A stretch of DNA of 60,533 bases from an uncultured Bacteroidales bacterium. Its GTDB lineage: Bacteria > Bacteroidota > Bacteroidia > Bacteroidales > P3. This document shows positions 1-9,332 of this stretch, one piece after another. How positions within the stretch are numbered: position 1 is the stretch's first letter; each line of letters starts with the position of its first letter. The stretch is from contig CAMWNM010000010.1 of NCBI GenBank assembly GCA_947175635.1, forward strand, positions 1-60,533, read 5' to 3'. The position numbers were made by a program, and so were the translations under genes. The notes under the pieces are model-generated. The model saw only the letters and a list, made by a program, of their open reading frames with translations, had not been told where the DNA came from and ran no database searches.

Positions 1-112
1 CCCCCCCCCCCCCCCCTTCCCCCCCCCGCCCCCACCCCCCCCCCCCCCACCCCCCCCCACCCCCACCCCCCCCCCCCCCCCCCGCCCCGCCCCCCCCCCC
101 CCCCCCCCCCCC
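1..112. other. Near-homopolymeric C tract at window start
   Basis: Almost every base is C, with a few scattered T, G and A. No gene, structure or promoter is visible. Its reverse complement would be a poly-G run, which two-colour sequencing produces when signal is lost, so I infer a contig-end artefact rather than real DNA. The first credible sequence starts about base 113, just past the 3' end of the dehydrogenase gene. Confidence 0.8.
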
Positions 113-142
113 TCTCTCTTTGCACCGAAACTTTCCAAAAGG

Positions 143-898
143 CTACAATACCTTGTGGAAGTTGCCGGAATTAGCCTGGGCGGTGGGCATCACCACTATA
201 TCGTTAAGGCAAACATGATCCGGCAGGTTCACGCAATAAGCCACCAAACCGGCGATATCCTCTCCTCTAAGCGGCGTAAAGCCCTTATATACGCCGGAAG
301 CTCTTTCTCTGTCTCCGTGAAAACGGACTTCGGAAAATTCGGTTTCCACCGCGCCCGGACAAATCTGCGTTACCTTGATGCCGTAAGGCAGACATTCCAT
401 GCGCATGGATCTGGACAAGGAATCCACGGCATGTTTGGTGGCGCAATACACATTTCCGTTCATATAGGTTTCCTTGCCGGCGATGGAGCCGAGATTGAAC
501 ACATGCCCCTTGCAACGGGCTATCATCCCGGGCAATATGGTACGGCTCACGTACAGCAGACCTTTCACATTGGTGTCTATCATCCTTTCCCAATCGTCTA
601 TCAAACCCGTCTGCAAAGGTTCCAAACCTGCGGCCAGACCGGCATTGTTCACCAACACATCGATATCCTGCCATAAAGCCGGCAGATTTCCCAGATACTT
701 CTCCACCTCTTCTTTAAGACGCACGTCGAACACCAACGGCAGCACTTCCGTCTTGGCCGAAAGTTCCTTGGCCACGGCTTCCAATCTATCGCCGCGACGG
801 CCGGTAATCACAAGCCTGTAACCTTCTTCGGCCAAACGTGCCGCGATGGCCCGGCCTATACCCGAAGTGGCACCCGTAATCAAAGCTGTTTTCTTCAT
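143..898 (-). CDS. SDR family NAD(P)-dependent oxidoreductase (YdfG-like)
   Basis: A 251-residue classical short-chain dehydrogenase, probably cytoplasmic, that oxidises or reduces a small hydroxy compound with NAD(P). The Rossmann glycine motif TGATSGIGRA lies at residues 8-17, NNAG at 84-87, and the catalytic set is Ser138, Tyr151 and Lys155 (YCATK). Length and motif spacing are typical. The closest functional group is the YdfG type acting on 3-hydroxy acids such as serine or malonic semialdehyde, but substrate cannot be read from sequence. It lies 59 bases downstream of thyA on the same strand and may be co-transcribed with it. The ATG at 898 fits the start of the Rossmann fold. The gene is complete although it ends only about 30 bases from the poly-C artefact. 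Confidence 0.9.
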   Translation of the reverse strand: MKKTALITGATSGIGRAIAARLAEEGYRLVITGRRGDRLEAVAKELSAKTEVLPLVFDVRLKEEVEKYLGNLPALWQDIDVLVNNAGLAAGLEPLQTGLIDDWERMIDTNVKGLLYVSRTILPGMIARCKGHVFNLGSIAGKETYMNGNVYCATKHAVDSLSRSMRMECLPYGIKVTQICPGAVETEFSEVRFHGDRERASGVYKGFTPLRGEDIAGLVAYCVNLPDHVCLNDIVVMPTAQANSGNFHKVL

Positions 899-957
899 TT
901 TTCTCTGTTTTTCGATTTGCCGGAAAGACCCGGTCTTTCTTTCATATCATTCTCCGC

Positions 958-1752
958 CTATACGGCTACATCGCCTTTGATGGCCGGATGGCATTGGTAA
1001 TTTTCGATGGTTATGTCTTCAAAGTCGAAAGCGAAAATATCCTTCACCTCGGGGTTCAGCTTCAGTTGCGGCAAAGGAAAAGGCTTTCGGCTCAGTTGCA
1101 GCTTCACCTGCTCCAGATGGTTATGGTAGATATGGGCATCGCCCACGGCATGCACGAAGAAGCCCGGCTTGAGGCCGCACACCTGCGCCATCATCGAGGT
1201 AAGCAAGGCATAGGAGGCGATATTGAAGGGCACTCCCAGAAAAGTATCCGCACTGCGCTGATATAGCTGGCAGGACAGCCGTCCCTCGGAAACATAAAAC
1301 TGAAAGAACGTGTGACAGGGCGGCAACGCCATCCTGTCCACATCGGCCGGATTCCATGCCGAAACGATAAGCCGCCGCGAATCGGGGTTGCGGATGATTT
1401 GTTCCGCCACGTTCTTTATCTGATCGATATGCCGTCCGTCGGGGGCCGCCCAATCGCGCCACTGCTTGCCGTACACCGGACCGAGATCGCCGTTTCCATC
1501 CGCCCATTCATCCCATATCGTTACTTTATTTTCGTGCAGATAACGGATATTGGTATCACCCTTCAGCATCCAAAGCAACTCGTAGATGATGGAACGCAGA
1601 TGCAATTTTTTAGTCGTGACCAAAGGAAATCCTTCCGAAAGGTCGAAACGCATCTGGTAGCCAAAGTAGCTGCGTGTTCCCACGCCCGTACGGTCGTGTT
1701 TGTCTGTGCCGTGTTCCAGAATGGTGGAAAGCAGGTCGAGATAGGTTTTCAT
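958..1752 (-). CDS. thyA: Thymidylate synthase
   Basis: This enzyme methylates dUMP to dTMP using 5,10-methylenetetrahydrofolate, providing the cell's thymidylate. It has 264 residues, the usual length of the short ThyA form. The catalytic cysteine is in [11 protein letters not shown] at residue 146, and the arginine loop [10 protein letters not shown] is near residues 19-28. The end is PAIKGDVAV, close to the normal ThyA C-terminus, which closes over the active site. It starts 12 bases after the stop of the metallo-beta-lactamase gene, so the two are likely co-transcribed. A dihydrofolate reductase gene, a common neighbour, is not in the window. Confidence 0.98.
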   Translation of the reverse strand: MKTYLDLLSTILEHGTDKHDRTGVGTRSYFGYQMRFDLSEGFPLVTTKKLHLRSIIYELLWMLKGDTNIRYLHENKVTIWDEWADGNGDLGPVYGKQWRDWAAPDGRHIDQIKNVAEQIIRNPDSRRLIVSAWNPADVDRMALPPCHTFFQFYVSEGRLSCQLYQRSADTFLGVPFNIASYALLTSMMAQVCGLKPGFFVHAVGDAHIYHNHLEQVKLQLSRKPFPLPQLKLNPEVKDIFAFDFEDITIENYQCHPAIKGDVAV

Positions 1753-1764
1753 ATCACAATGAAG

Positions 1765-2526
1765 CTAAAATTCAATGGTAAGTCCGTCATAGGCCATCCA
1801 CACATTGTCCGGAAGTTCGCTTTGGGTCTGCGCATAGCCTAAGGCGTGGCCGGTATGCACCAGATAGGCGCGTTCCGGCTTAAGTTCGTCTATCAGTTGC
1901 AAAGCCTCTGAAACACAGAAATGGGTGGGATGTGGTTCCTTTCGCAACGCATTCACCACCAAAATTTTAGTACCACGCATCTTTTCTACCGAAGCGCGTT
2001 CTATCACCTTGGCATCGGTAATGTAGGTAAGATCTCCCATACGGTAAGCGTTCACTTTCATCTCGTGGTGCAGCACCTCGATGGGCCTTACCCTCAGATC
2101 GCCTATGCGGAACGACCTTTCCTGAACCCGGTGCATATCGAACCGAGGGGCTCCCGGATAGCGGTGATGCCCGAAAGCATACGGTAAGAAAGCATGCACG
2201 GCCTCTAAGGTCCGGGCGTTTCCATACAAAGGAATGGCACTTTGCTGATAGTAGTTGAACGAGCGCACCTCATCCAGCCCCGCGATATGGTCGCGATGGG
2301 CGTGGGTAAGCAGAATGGCATCGATACGCCGTATATCCGAACGCAACATCTGGTAACGGAAATCGGGGCCGGCATCGATAAGCACATTCACCTTGGGCGT
2401 TACAATAAAGGCACTTGTACGCAATCTTCTGTCTTTGGGATCCCCGGAGGTGCAAACCGCGCAACGGCACCCTACGATAGGCACTCCCTGAGAAGTTCCG
2501 GTTCCTAAAAAAACAAGGCGGTTCAT
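1765..2526 (-). CDS. MBL-fold metallohydrolase (PhnP-like)
   Basis: A metallo-beta-lactamase-fold phosphodiesterase-type hydrolase of about 253 residues. The zinc motif HAHRDH (LTHAHRDHIAGLDEVRSF) is intact, and downstream His and Asp ligands are seen in VLHHEMKV, YITDAKVI and LVHTGH. A cluster GCRCAVC near the N-terminus resembles the structural zinc site of PhnP-type enzymes. The open frame extends to 2742, but the first 72 codons there overlap the divergent efflux promoter region and do not look like this family. MNRLVFLGTGTSQG at 2526 matches the conserved beginning and is the preferred start. A promoter-like CGAAGGTA (reverse TACCTTCG) sits at 2549-2556. No phosphonate genes are near, so the substrate is unknown. 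Confidence 0.88.
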   Translation of the reverse strand: MNRLVFLGTGTSQGVPIVGCRCAVCTSGDPKDRRLRTSAFIVTPKVNVLIDAGPDFRYQMLRSDIRRIDAILLTHAHRDHIAGLDEVRSFNYYQQSAIPLYGNARTLEAVHAFLPYAFGHHRYPGAPRFDMHRVQERSFRIGDLRVRPIEVLHHEMKVNAYRMGDLTYITDAKVIERASVEKMRGTKILVVNALRKEPHPTHFCVSEALQLIDELKPERAYLVHTGHALGYAQTQSELPDNVWMAYDGLTIEF

Positions 2527-2633
2527 GCGGATCGGATTTTTTGACACGCGAAGGTACGAAATTACGGCCGCACCTGTCCGAATTATTCCACCGAACATCG
2601 AGAATGTAAAGCAAAACAGCAAAAACAACAACA

Positions 2634-2660
2634 TTTGTTTTTCTATTTTGTTTACCTTTG
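2634..2660 (+). promoter_or_regulatory. Possible promoter of RND efflux operon
   Basis: TACCTTTG at 2653-2660 matches the Bacteroidales -7 consensus TAnnTTTG. A TTTG lies at 2634-2637, but only 15 bases away, shorter than the usual 18-21. The site supports the ATG at 2703 over the upstream TTG at 2658, which would precede the inferred transcript start. Confidence 0.4.
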
Positions 2661-2702
2661 GCATCTCGGCAATATTTGCTTCTTTCTGCAAAAACATCCA
2701 AG

Positions 2703-4016
2703 ATGTCCTCAACCACCGAAAAGCTGATTCAAAACGGCACAAAGCTGTTGAAAAAAGTCGAAAGATATAAATCCGTTCCGGCGAATCTTCTCTCCCGGAT
2801 ACAGCGGATCACATTCCGGCAAGGAATCTTTCTTCTCGTGGCGGCAGGCGGCCTCATCACAGGCTTGTATTTCCTGTTCCGTTCCCGTCCCGAGCCCGTA
2901 CCCTTGCCCACCGTTTCCATACAGCCTGTAGAAATCAAGGACATGGAAGTTTACGGAGAATACGTGGGCAGAATCCGCGCCCAACAGTTCGTGGAGATCC
3001 GCGCCCGCGTGGAGGGTTATCTGGAAAAGATGCTCTTTGACGAAGGCACCTATATCAAGAAAAACCAGCTGCTGTTCGTCATCGACCCCAATCTTTACCG
3101 CGCCCGTGTGGAGAAAGTAAAGGCACAACTGAACAAAAACAGGTCGCTGGAACAAAAAGCCGAACGCGACCTGAACCGTATCCGTCCCCTGTATGAACAA
3201 AACGCCGCCAGTCAATTGGACTTAGACAACGCCATCGCCGCCCACGAAAGCGCGAAAGCCGAAGTGGAGATGAGTAAGGCCGACCTTATCCAAGCCGAAA
3301 TGGCGCTCAGTTATACCTCGGTTCGCTCACCCATCGCCGGCTACATCAGCGAAAGAAACGTGGATATCGGCACCCTTGTGGGGCCCGGCGGAAAATCGTT
3401 GCTGGCCACCGTGGTAAAAAGCGACACCATTCTGGTGGACTTCAGCATGACCGGACTGGATTATCTCAAAAGCAAGGAAAGAAACGTGAACATCGGGCAA
3501 AAAGTGATGGAAAGGAAATGGAATCCCTTCATCACGATCACCCTGCCCGACAACACTGTATATCCATACAGCGGCTTGGTGGATTTTGCCGATCCGCAGG
3601 TGGATCCCAAAACGGGAACCTTTACCGTGCGGGCGGCCATCGCCAATCCCGACCATATCCTTCTGCCCGGACAGACCACGCGCGTGAAGCTTTTGCTCGA
3701 TGTGCGCGAAAACGCGATGGTGGTGCCGCAGAAAGCCCTGATCATCGACAAGGGCGGTGCCTATATCTTTGTGGTGAGACCCGACAGCGTTTGCGAGAAA
3801 CGTTTTATCGAATTAGGCCCAGAAATAGACAATTCGGTTATCGTGGAACGAGGTATCGCGCCTTCCGAAAACATCGTGGTGGAAGGCTACCATAAACTGG
3901 TGCACGGAGGCAAGGTACAGATTGTTCCCGATCCGTCCTTTACGCCCGACCAACCTGAACTGCCCCGCTTCAGCGCCCCGGCGGCGGATTCTTTGGCAAA
4001 CGATACAAACCGATAA
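2703..4016 (+). CDS. RND efflux periplasmic adaptor (membrane fusion protein)
   Basis: The adaptor links the inner-membrane pump to the outer-membrane channel of a tripartite drug/proton antiporter. Seen: an N-terminal membrane segment (IFLLVAAGGLITGLYFLF), the first lipoyl half RAQQFVEIRARVEGYLEKMLFDEG written here in parts (RARVEGYL then FDEGTYIKK), a helical hairpin with alternating charged residues, the second lipoyl half (YTSVRSPIAGYISER), and a beta-barrel domain ending near PGQTTRVKLLL. Length is about 437 residues, normal for the AcrA/MexA family. The frame opens at a TTG at 2658, but ATG 2703 (MSSTTEKL) lies downstream of the promoter-like site. It is followed after three bases by the pump gene, so it is the first gene of a four-gene operon. 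Confidence 0.93.
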   Translation: MSSTTEKLIQNGTKLLKKVERYKSVPANLLSRIQRITFRQGIFLLVAAGGLITGLYFLFRSRPEPVPLPTVSIQPVEIKDMEVYGEYVGRIRAQQFVEIRARVEGYLEKMLFDEGTYIKKNQLLFVIDPNLYRARVEKVKAQLNKNRSLEQKAERDLNRIRPLYEQNAASQLDLDNAIAAHESAKAEVEMSKADLIQAEMALSYTSVRSPIAGYISERNVDIGTLVGPGGKSLLATVVKSDTILVDFSMTGLDYLKSKERNVNIGQKVMERKWNPFITITLPDNTVYPYSGLVDFADPQVDPKTGTFTVRAAIANPDHILLPGQTTRVKLLLDVRENAMVVPQKALIIDKGGAYIFVVRPDSVCEKRFIELGPEIDNSVIVERGIAPSENIVVEGYHKLVHGGKVQIVPDPSFTPDQPELPRFSAPAADSLANDTNR

Positions 4017-4019
4017 TCC

Positions 4020-7000
4020 ATGAAGGCAGACTTTTTCATAGACCGGCCTGTTTTCTCGATGGTGTTGTCGATCCTCATCGTGATGGTGGGGGCTATCGGG
4101 CTTACGCTTCTTCCCATCGAACAATATCCCAAGATTGTGCCGCCTACCGTCCGCGTAACGGCCTCTTATCCGGGTGCCGATGCCCAGACCGTTACCCAGG
4201 CCGTGGCCACTGCCATCGAACAGCAGCTCAACGGAACACCGGGCATGTTGTATATGGAATCCACCAGCAACAACTCGGGCGGATTCAGCGCCGTCATCAC
4301 TTTCGACATCAACACCGATCCCGACTTGGCGGCCGTTGAGGTACAGAACAGGGTAAAGCTGGCCGAATCACGGTTGCCGGCCGAAGTGGTTACAAACGGA
4401 TTGTCGGTGGAAAAAGAAGCCACCAGCAAGCTGATGACCATCACCCTGTTGTCTCACGATCCCAAATTCGATGAAATCTATCTGAGCAATTTCGCCACGC
4501 TCAACGTATTGGATATGTTGCGCCGCGTGCCGGGCGTAGGACGGGTAAGCAATGTGGGCAGCCGCTATTACGCAATGAAAATCTGGATACAGCCCGACAA
4601 GCTTGCCAATTTCGGGCTAACGGCCAAAGACATCCAAAACGCCATCCGCGACCAGAACCGGGAATCGGCCGCCGGCATCCTGGGACAGGCACCGGTAGAA
4701 AACATCGATATTTCCATCCCCATCATCGCCCAAGGAAGACTCTCCACGGTGGAAGAATTCGAAGACATTGTGGTAAGGGCCCAGACCGACGGCGGCATCA
4801 TCCGTCTCAGAGACGTGGCGCGTGTGTCGCTCGAAGCCTCCGTTTATACCACCGAAAGCGGCATCAACGGGGGGAACGCGGCCGTGCTCAATATCAGCAC
4901 CCTGCCCGGGGCCAATGCGATGGATGTGGCCAAATCGGTGCGGAAGGAAATGGAGGAAATCAGCAAAAGCTTTCCCGAAGGCATCACCTACAGCATTCCT
5001 TTCGATACCACCGAGTATATTTCCGATTCCATCCACCATGTCTTCCGTACGCTTTTCGAAGCCCTCTTCCTGGTTATCCTCGTGGTGTTCCTCTCCTTAC
5101 AGAACTGGCGTGCCACGCTGATTCCGATTGTGGCCGTACCCATCTCGCTGATAGGCACTTTCGGCGTGATGCTGTTGTTCGGCTTTTCCCTCAACACCAT
5201 GACCCTGCTCGGCCTTATCCTGGCCATCGGGATCGTGGTCGATGACGCCATCGTGGTGGTGGAAAACGTAGACAGGGTGATGCACGAAGAAGGGCTGTCG
5301 GCCTATGAGGCAACCAAGAAGGCCATGCAGGGGCTGAGCGGTGCGTTGGTGGCCATGTCGCTGGTGCTTTGCGCGGTGTTCGTTCCTGTCAGCTTCCTGA
5401 GCGGCATCACCGGACAACTCTACCGCCAATTCACCATCACCATTTCGGTGTCGGTGATCATTTCCACCATCGTGGCCCTTACCCTGAGCCCCGTGATGTG
5501 TTCGCTCTTTCTCAAACCCGCCGGGACAAACCGGAAAAAACCATGGCTGTTCCGCACCATCAACCGCTGGTTGGAAAAAGGTTCGGTTTCTTACCGCAAA
5601 GGCATCGAACACACCCTTGCCCACTCCAGACGCTTCATGTGCTTTTTCGCTTTGATCCTGGCCGGAATATGGATTATGAACCGACTGGCTCCCACCAGTT
5701 TCATGTCGAAAGAAGACCAAGGTTATTTTACGATCGAACTCGAACTTCCGGAAGGTGCCACCATAGAACGAACCCGCAAGGTAACCGACCGGGCCGTTGC
5801 CTATCTGATGCAGCATCCCGATATAGACCACGTACTGAACGTAACGGGTTCCAGCCCGCGTGTAGGCACCAGCCAGTCGCATAGCCAACTCACCGTAATT
5901 CTCAAACCATGGAACAAACGCAAGGAAACTTCGATTGAGAACACCATGAAAGAAGTCCGGAAAGAATTGAGCCGATATCCCGAAAGCAAGGTGTATCTGA
6001 GCAGTCCGCCCATCATTCCCGGCCTGGGTTCGTCGGGCGGGGTGGAAATGGTGCTGGAGGCCAGAGGCACCACATCCTACGAACAGCTTCAACAAGCCGT
6101 GGATACCTTGATGGTGCTGGCCTCAGGCCACAAGGAAGTGGGAAGCATCTCTTCCTCGATGCAAAACGCCATTCCGCAATTGTTCTTCAATGTGGACCGC
6201 GACCGCGCCCAACTGCTGGGCGTACCGGTAGCCGATATTTTTTCCACGCTCAAAACCTTTACCGGTTCGGCCTATATCAACGACTTCAACCTCTTCAACC
6301 GTATATACCGCGTGGACATGCAGGCCGAAGCGCAATTCCGCGCCCACCGCGGCAATCTGAACCTGTTTTTCGTAAGGGGTTCCTCGGGGGCGATGATCCC
6401 CATTTCCAACCTGGGGACCTCCTACTACACCTCCGGCCCCGGTTCCATCAACCGTTTCAACATGTTCAACTCCGTTACCATACAGGCCGAAGCCGCACAA
6501 GGCTACAGCACAGGGCAGGTGATGAACATCATGCAGGATTTGGTAAACAAACATCTTCCAGCGGGTATCGGCGTGGAATGGAAAGGTCTTTCTTATCAGG
6601 AAAAGCATGCGGGTGGAAAAACCGGCATGGTTCTGGCCTTGGCCTTCTTGTTTGTTTTCCTGTTCCTGGCCGCCCAATATGAGAGCTGGTCGGTACCTAT
6701 CGCCGTGTTGCTCTCATTACCCATCGGCGTGTTCGGCGCCTATCTGGGCATCACCCTTTGCGGTATGGAGAACAACGTTTATTTTCAGATCGGACTGGTG
6801 ATGCTGATTGGTCTGGTTGCCAAAAACGCCATCCTTATCGTTGAATTCGCCACCGTGGAAGTAGAGAAGGGAAAAGATCTCCTGACAGCCGCCTTGCAGG
6901 CCGCCAAACTCCGTTTCCGCCCTATCGTGATGACTTCCGTGGCTTTTATTCTCGGACTGGTACCCTTGGTGTTGTCGTCCGGCCCCGGATCGGAAAGCCA

Positions 7001-7127
7001 CAAAGACATCGGGACCGGGGTGTTCTTCGGAATGCTTGTGGCCATTCTCGTGGGCATCCTTTTCGTACCCTATTTCTTTGTCCACATCTACAGGTTCAAG
7101 CAAAACTTAAGCCGCAAAAAGTTATGA
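4020..7127 (+). CDS. RND multidrug efflux transporter, HAE1/AcrB type
   Basis: The inner-membrane proton antiporter of the efflux system, 1035 residues, full length for AcrB-like pumps. The start MKADFFIDRPVF is the family's typical N-terminus. The proton-relay aspartates are in GIVVDDAIVVVEN (transmembrane helix 4), and the matching helix 10 carries the lysine-type partner region LIGLVAKNAILIVEF. Two large periplasmic loops with PN/PC porter subdomains are present. It begins three bases after the adaptor stop, and its stop overlaps the ATG of the TolC-like gene by four bases (ATGA), showing translational coupling. Substrate range cannot be read from sequence; no local transcriptional regulator of the TetR or MarR type is adjacent. 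Confidence 0.96.
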   Translation: MKADFFIDRPVFSMVLSILIVMVGAIGLTLLPIEQYPKIVPPTVRVTASYPGADAQTVTQAVATAIEQQLNGTPGMLYMESTSNNSGGFSAVITFDINTDPDLAAVEVQNRVKLAESRLPAEVVTNGLSVEKEATSKLMTITLLSHDPKFDEIYLSNFATLNVLDMLRRVPGVGRVSNVGSRYYAMKIWIQPDKLANFGLTAKDIQNAIRDQNRESAAGILGQAPVENIDISIPIIAQGRLSTVEEFEDIVVRAQTDGGIIRLRDVARVSLEASVYTTESGINGGNAAVLNISTLPGANAMDVAKSVRKEMEEISKSFPEGITYSIPFDTTEYISDSIHHVFRTLFEALFLVILVVFLSLQNWRATLIPIVAVPISLIGTFGVMLLFGFSLNTMTLLGLILAIGIVVDDAIVVVENVDRVMHEEGLSAYEATKKAMQGLSGALVAMSLVLCAVFVPVSFLSGITGQLYRQFTITISVSVIISTIVALTLSPVMCSLFLKPAGTNRKKPWLFRTINRWLEKGSVSYRKGIEHTLAHSRRFMCFFALILAGIWIMNRLAPTSFMSKEDQGYFTIELELPEGATIERTRKVTDRAVAYLMQHPDIDHVLNVTGSSPRVGTSQSHSQLTVILKPWNKRKETSIENTMKEVRKELSRYPESKVYLSSPPIIPGLGSSGGVEMVLEARGTTSYEQLQQAVDTLMVLASGHKEVGSISSSMQNAIPQLFFNVDRDRAQLLGVPVADIFSTLKTFTGSAYINDFNLFNRIYRVDMQAEAQFRAHRGNLNLFFVRGSSGAMIPISNLGTSYYTSGPGSINRFNMFNSVTIQAEAAQGYSTGQVMNIMQDLVNKHLPAGIGVEWKGLSYQEKHAGGKTGMVLALAFLFVFLFLAAQYESWSVPIAVLLSLPIGVFGAYLGITLCGMENNVYFQIGLVMLIGLVAKNAILIVEFATVEVEKGKDLLTAALQAAKLRFRPIVMTSVAFILGLVPLVLSSGPGSESHKDIGTGVFFGMLVAILVGILFVPYFFVHIYRFKQNLSRKKL

Positions 7128-8752
7128 AAATCCTATTTTCCAGAACGGTGTTCTTCGTTTCGGCGGCCTTGCTCCTTTCGGCCTGTTCGATGAAAAGATA
7201 TTGCCCCGAACCGGATCTGAATCTACCCCAAAAGGTGTGGCGCGACAGTCATGCAGAGTTGGATTCCCTTGCTATGGCAGATTGGGAATGGTGGGAAGTC
7301 TATACCGATACCGTTTTGCAGAAACTGATCCGGAAAACGCTTGCCAACAACAAAAACATGCAGGCGGCCATCTCCAAAATCAAACAACTGCGCTACAGCA
7401 GCCGCGCGGCGTTGGCCGAAAACCTGCCCGGCATTTCGCTTCGTCTGGGAGGCGACTATGAAGAAACGCATCACTATCAATCCGCACTTGCCATTGATCC
7501 CGAACCCGCGTTACGGGCTTCGGTAACATGGGAATACAACCTCTTTGGCGCACAAGCGTGGAACAACCGTCAGGCACGGGATAACTATCTGGCCTCCATT
7601 GAAGGGCAGCGGGCCTTGCAAATGAGCCTGATTGCCCAAGTGGCCACAGCCTATTTCGAATTGAAATCCCTCGACAGGCAACTGGATATCGTTACCCGCA
7701 CCATCGAAACCCGCCGTGAAAACATGGAGAAGAACCATCTCCGGTTCAAAGGCGGCCTTACCTCTGAAATCGTGTACCATCAGGCTATCGTGGAATACCT
7801 CAACGCCGCCACGCTCGTGCCCGATATCGAAACGCAGATCGCCTTGAAAGAAAGTGCCATCTCGCTCTTGGCCGGCGAATTCCCGTCGGCGGTGGAAAGG
7901 TCGAAAAACCCGTTGGAAAGCATGCAGTGGCGTGAAATTCCCTTGGGTCTTCCTTCCGAACTGCTGCTTCGTCGCCCCGATGTAAGGCAAGCCCGTACCC
8001 AACTGGATGCGGCCATGGCCAGAACCGGTTTTTACTTCGCCAGCCGTTTCCCCTCCGTACGTTTCCGTTTCGAACCCGGATTCGAAAACATCGAATGGGC
8101 GCACATCTTCCGCGCCCCCCATCTCTATTTCCTCGGGCATCTGCTCGTTCCCATCTTCTCTTTCGGGAAGAACCAAAGCCAGTTCAAAGCTTCCATCGAG
8201 GCGTATATGCAGGAAAAGGGCGCTTATGAACAAAAAGTGCTGTCGGCTTTCAAGGAGGTGAACGACGCCATGGTGATTTATTCCAAAGCCGTTCAAAATT
8301 CGGCGCTCCTGCTCAACCTGCATAAAGCCGCGCAGAAATATGCGGATATGGCCGAACTCCAATACATAAACGGGGTTATCAGCTATCTGGATGTATTGGA
8401 TGCCCAGCGAAGATACCTCAACTCTCAGTTGGGGCTGACACGAAGCATCTGCGAAGAATACATAACTTTAGTAAATTTGTACAAAGCTTTGGGCGGCGGT
8501 TGGAATACGGAATTGCCTGAAAACGCCCTCACCAAAGGGCAATTGCGCAAACAGGAACAGATCGTGAAACAACAGATGCACGATTCCCTTCAAACGCTTC
8601 CCGGCCTTACGCCCCAAGAGACTTTACAGACCCACTACCGTGAATTTTTGGGGAAAGACGCCACAGAAAAGACGGAAAGGCTGATCCGGCAGGACTTCAG
8701 CCCTACAGCCAAAACGTCCGGAACATCCAAAAAGAAGAAAAAAAACAGATAG
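7124..8752 (+). CDS. TolC/OprM-type outer-membrane efflux lipoprotein with long basic tail
   Basis: The outer-membrane exit duct of the efflux pump. The signal peptide ends in a lipobox (LLLSACS), giving an acylated Cys near residue 21. Two OEP repeats follow: long helices with AQVATAYFELKSLDRQLDIV in parts (QVATAYFELK) and the second repeat around LRRPDVRQAR and FKEVNDAMVIYSKA. The family core ends near residue 450 (YKALGGGW). About 90 further residues follow, ending in a lysine run (KKKKKNR), which is longer than usual for this family. It overlaps the pump stop by four bases and is followed two bases later by the PepSY-like gene, so all four genes are probably one transcript. Confidence 0.93.
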   Translation: MKILFSRTVFFVSAALLLSACSMKRYCPEPDLNLPQKVWRDSHAELDSLAMADWEWWEVYTDTVLQKLIRKTLANNKNMQAAISKIKQLRYSSRAALAENLPGISLRLGGDYEETHHYQSALAIDPEPALRASVTWEYNLFGAQAWNNRQARDNYLASIEGQRALQMSLIAQVATAYFELKSLDRQLDIVTRTIETRRENMEKNHLRFKGGLTSEIVYHQAIVEYLNAATLVPDIETQIALKESAISLLAGEFPSAVERSKNPLESMQWREIPLGLPSELLLRRPDVRQARTQLDAAMARTGFYFASRFPSVRFRFEPGFENIEWAHIFRAPHLYFLGHLLVPIFSFGKNQSQFKASIEAYMQEKGAYEQKVLSAFKEVNDAMVIYSKAVQNSALLLNLHKAAQKYADMAELQYINGVISYLDVLDAQRRYLNSQLGLTRSICEEYITLVNLYKALGGGWNTELPENALTKGQLRKQEQIVKQQMHDSLQTLPGLTPQETLQTHYREFLGKDATEKTERLIRQDFSPTAKTSGTSKKKKKNR

Positions 8753-8754
8753 AC

Positions 8755-9249
8755 ATGAAAACGAAATTTTTCTGGATCGCCGGCCTTTCGTTGCTTGCCC
8801 TCGCGCAGGCCAAGGCTCAATCCGAACCCGTTAAACTGGAACTTCCTCCCGATCAGGTAATCCGGCATTTCCGTGCCAACAACTCGGGAACGGCCGCCGT
8901 AACATGGTTGCAGTTCGAAGATGACAAAGACACCTATATCACCGGTACTTTTCATGTAGATGGCGATGCCAAGAAAGTGATATACCGCAACAACGCATGG
9001 TTCTGCAGCGAAACCAAGATTCCGCTCAACTATGCGCCGGCCAAGATAAAAGCCGCCCTCGACTCGCTTGCCCCCGGCTTCGAACTCAAGGAACTATACT
9101 ATCAAACGGCCGTCCGCGACAAAGGATACCGCGCCGTGATGCAAAAAGGCAAAAAGAAGAAAGCGGAGTTCCGTCATCTGCTCTTTTCTGCCAAAAACCA
9201 ATTCATGAAAGAGGAAGAAGCCGCCCAAAGCCAGATTTACCGCTTCTAA
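8755..9249 (+). CDS. Secreted PepSY-like (BLIP-type fold) protein
   Basis: A 164-residue exported protein. An N-terminal signal peptide (LSLLALAQAKAQS) is followed by two alpha-beta units: one around VIRHFRANNSGTAAVTW with strand FEDDKDTYITGTF, and a second around IKAALDSLAPGFELKELYY with strand DKGYRAVM. This layout fits the PepSY-like putative periplasmic family common in Bacteroidota, which has no defined enzymatic function. It sits two bases after the efflux channel gene and is the last gene before a strong terminator, so I infer it is expressed with the pump; whether it takes part in efflux is unknown. A second member of the family is at 30446-30886. Confidence 0.7.
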   Translation: MKTKFFWIAGLSLLALAQAKAQSEPVKLELPPDQVIRHFRANNSGTAAVTWLQFEDDKDTYITGTFHVDGDAKKVIYRNNAWFCSETKIPLNYAPAKIKAALDSLAPGFELKELYYQTAVRDKGYRAVMQKGKKKKAEFRHLLFSAKNQFMKEEEAAQSQIYRF

Positions 9250-9263
9250 GCACACGCTCTTTT

Positions 9264-9308
9264 CCAAAAAAGAAAGGCGGAGCAATTTGCTCCGCCTTTC
9301 TTTTTTGG
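9264..9308. terminator. Bidirectional intrinsic terminator between convergent genes
   Basis: A near-perfect stem of about 21 base pairs (core GGCGGAGCA/TGCTCCGCC) with a 3-base loop, flanked by A-run on the left and T-run on the right. It lies 15 bases after the efflux operon and 25 bases beyond the stop of the convergent lipoprotein gene, so it can serve both strands. Confidence 0.92.
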
Positions 9309-9332
9309 ATTGCCCGCACAAGGCCGGCATCC

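Noticed and set aside
1..112. Poly-C tract as a telomere-like or recombination sequence
   Set aside because: It has no repeat period and adjoins a contig start; an artefact is simpler.
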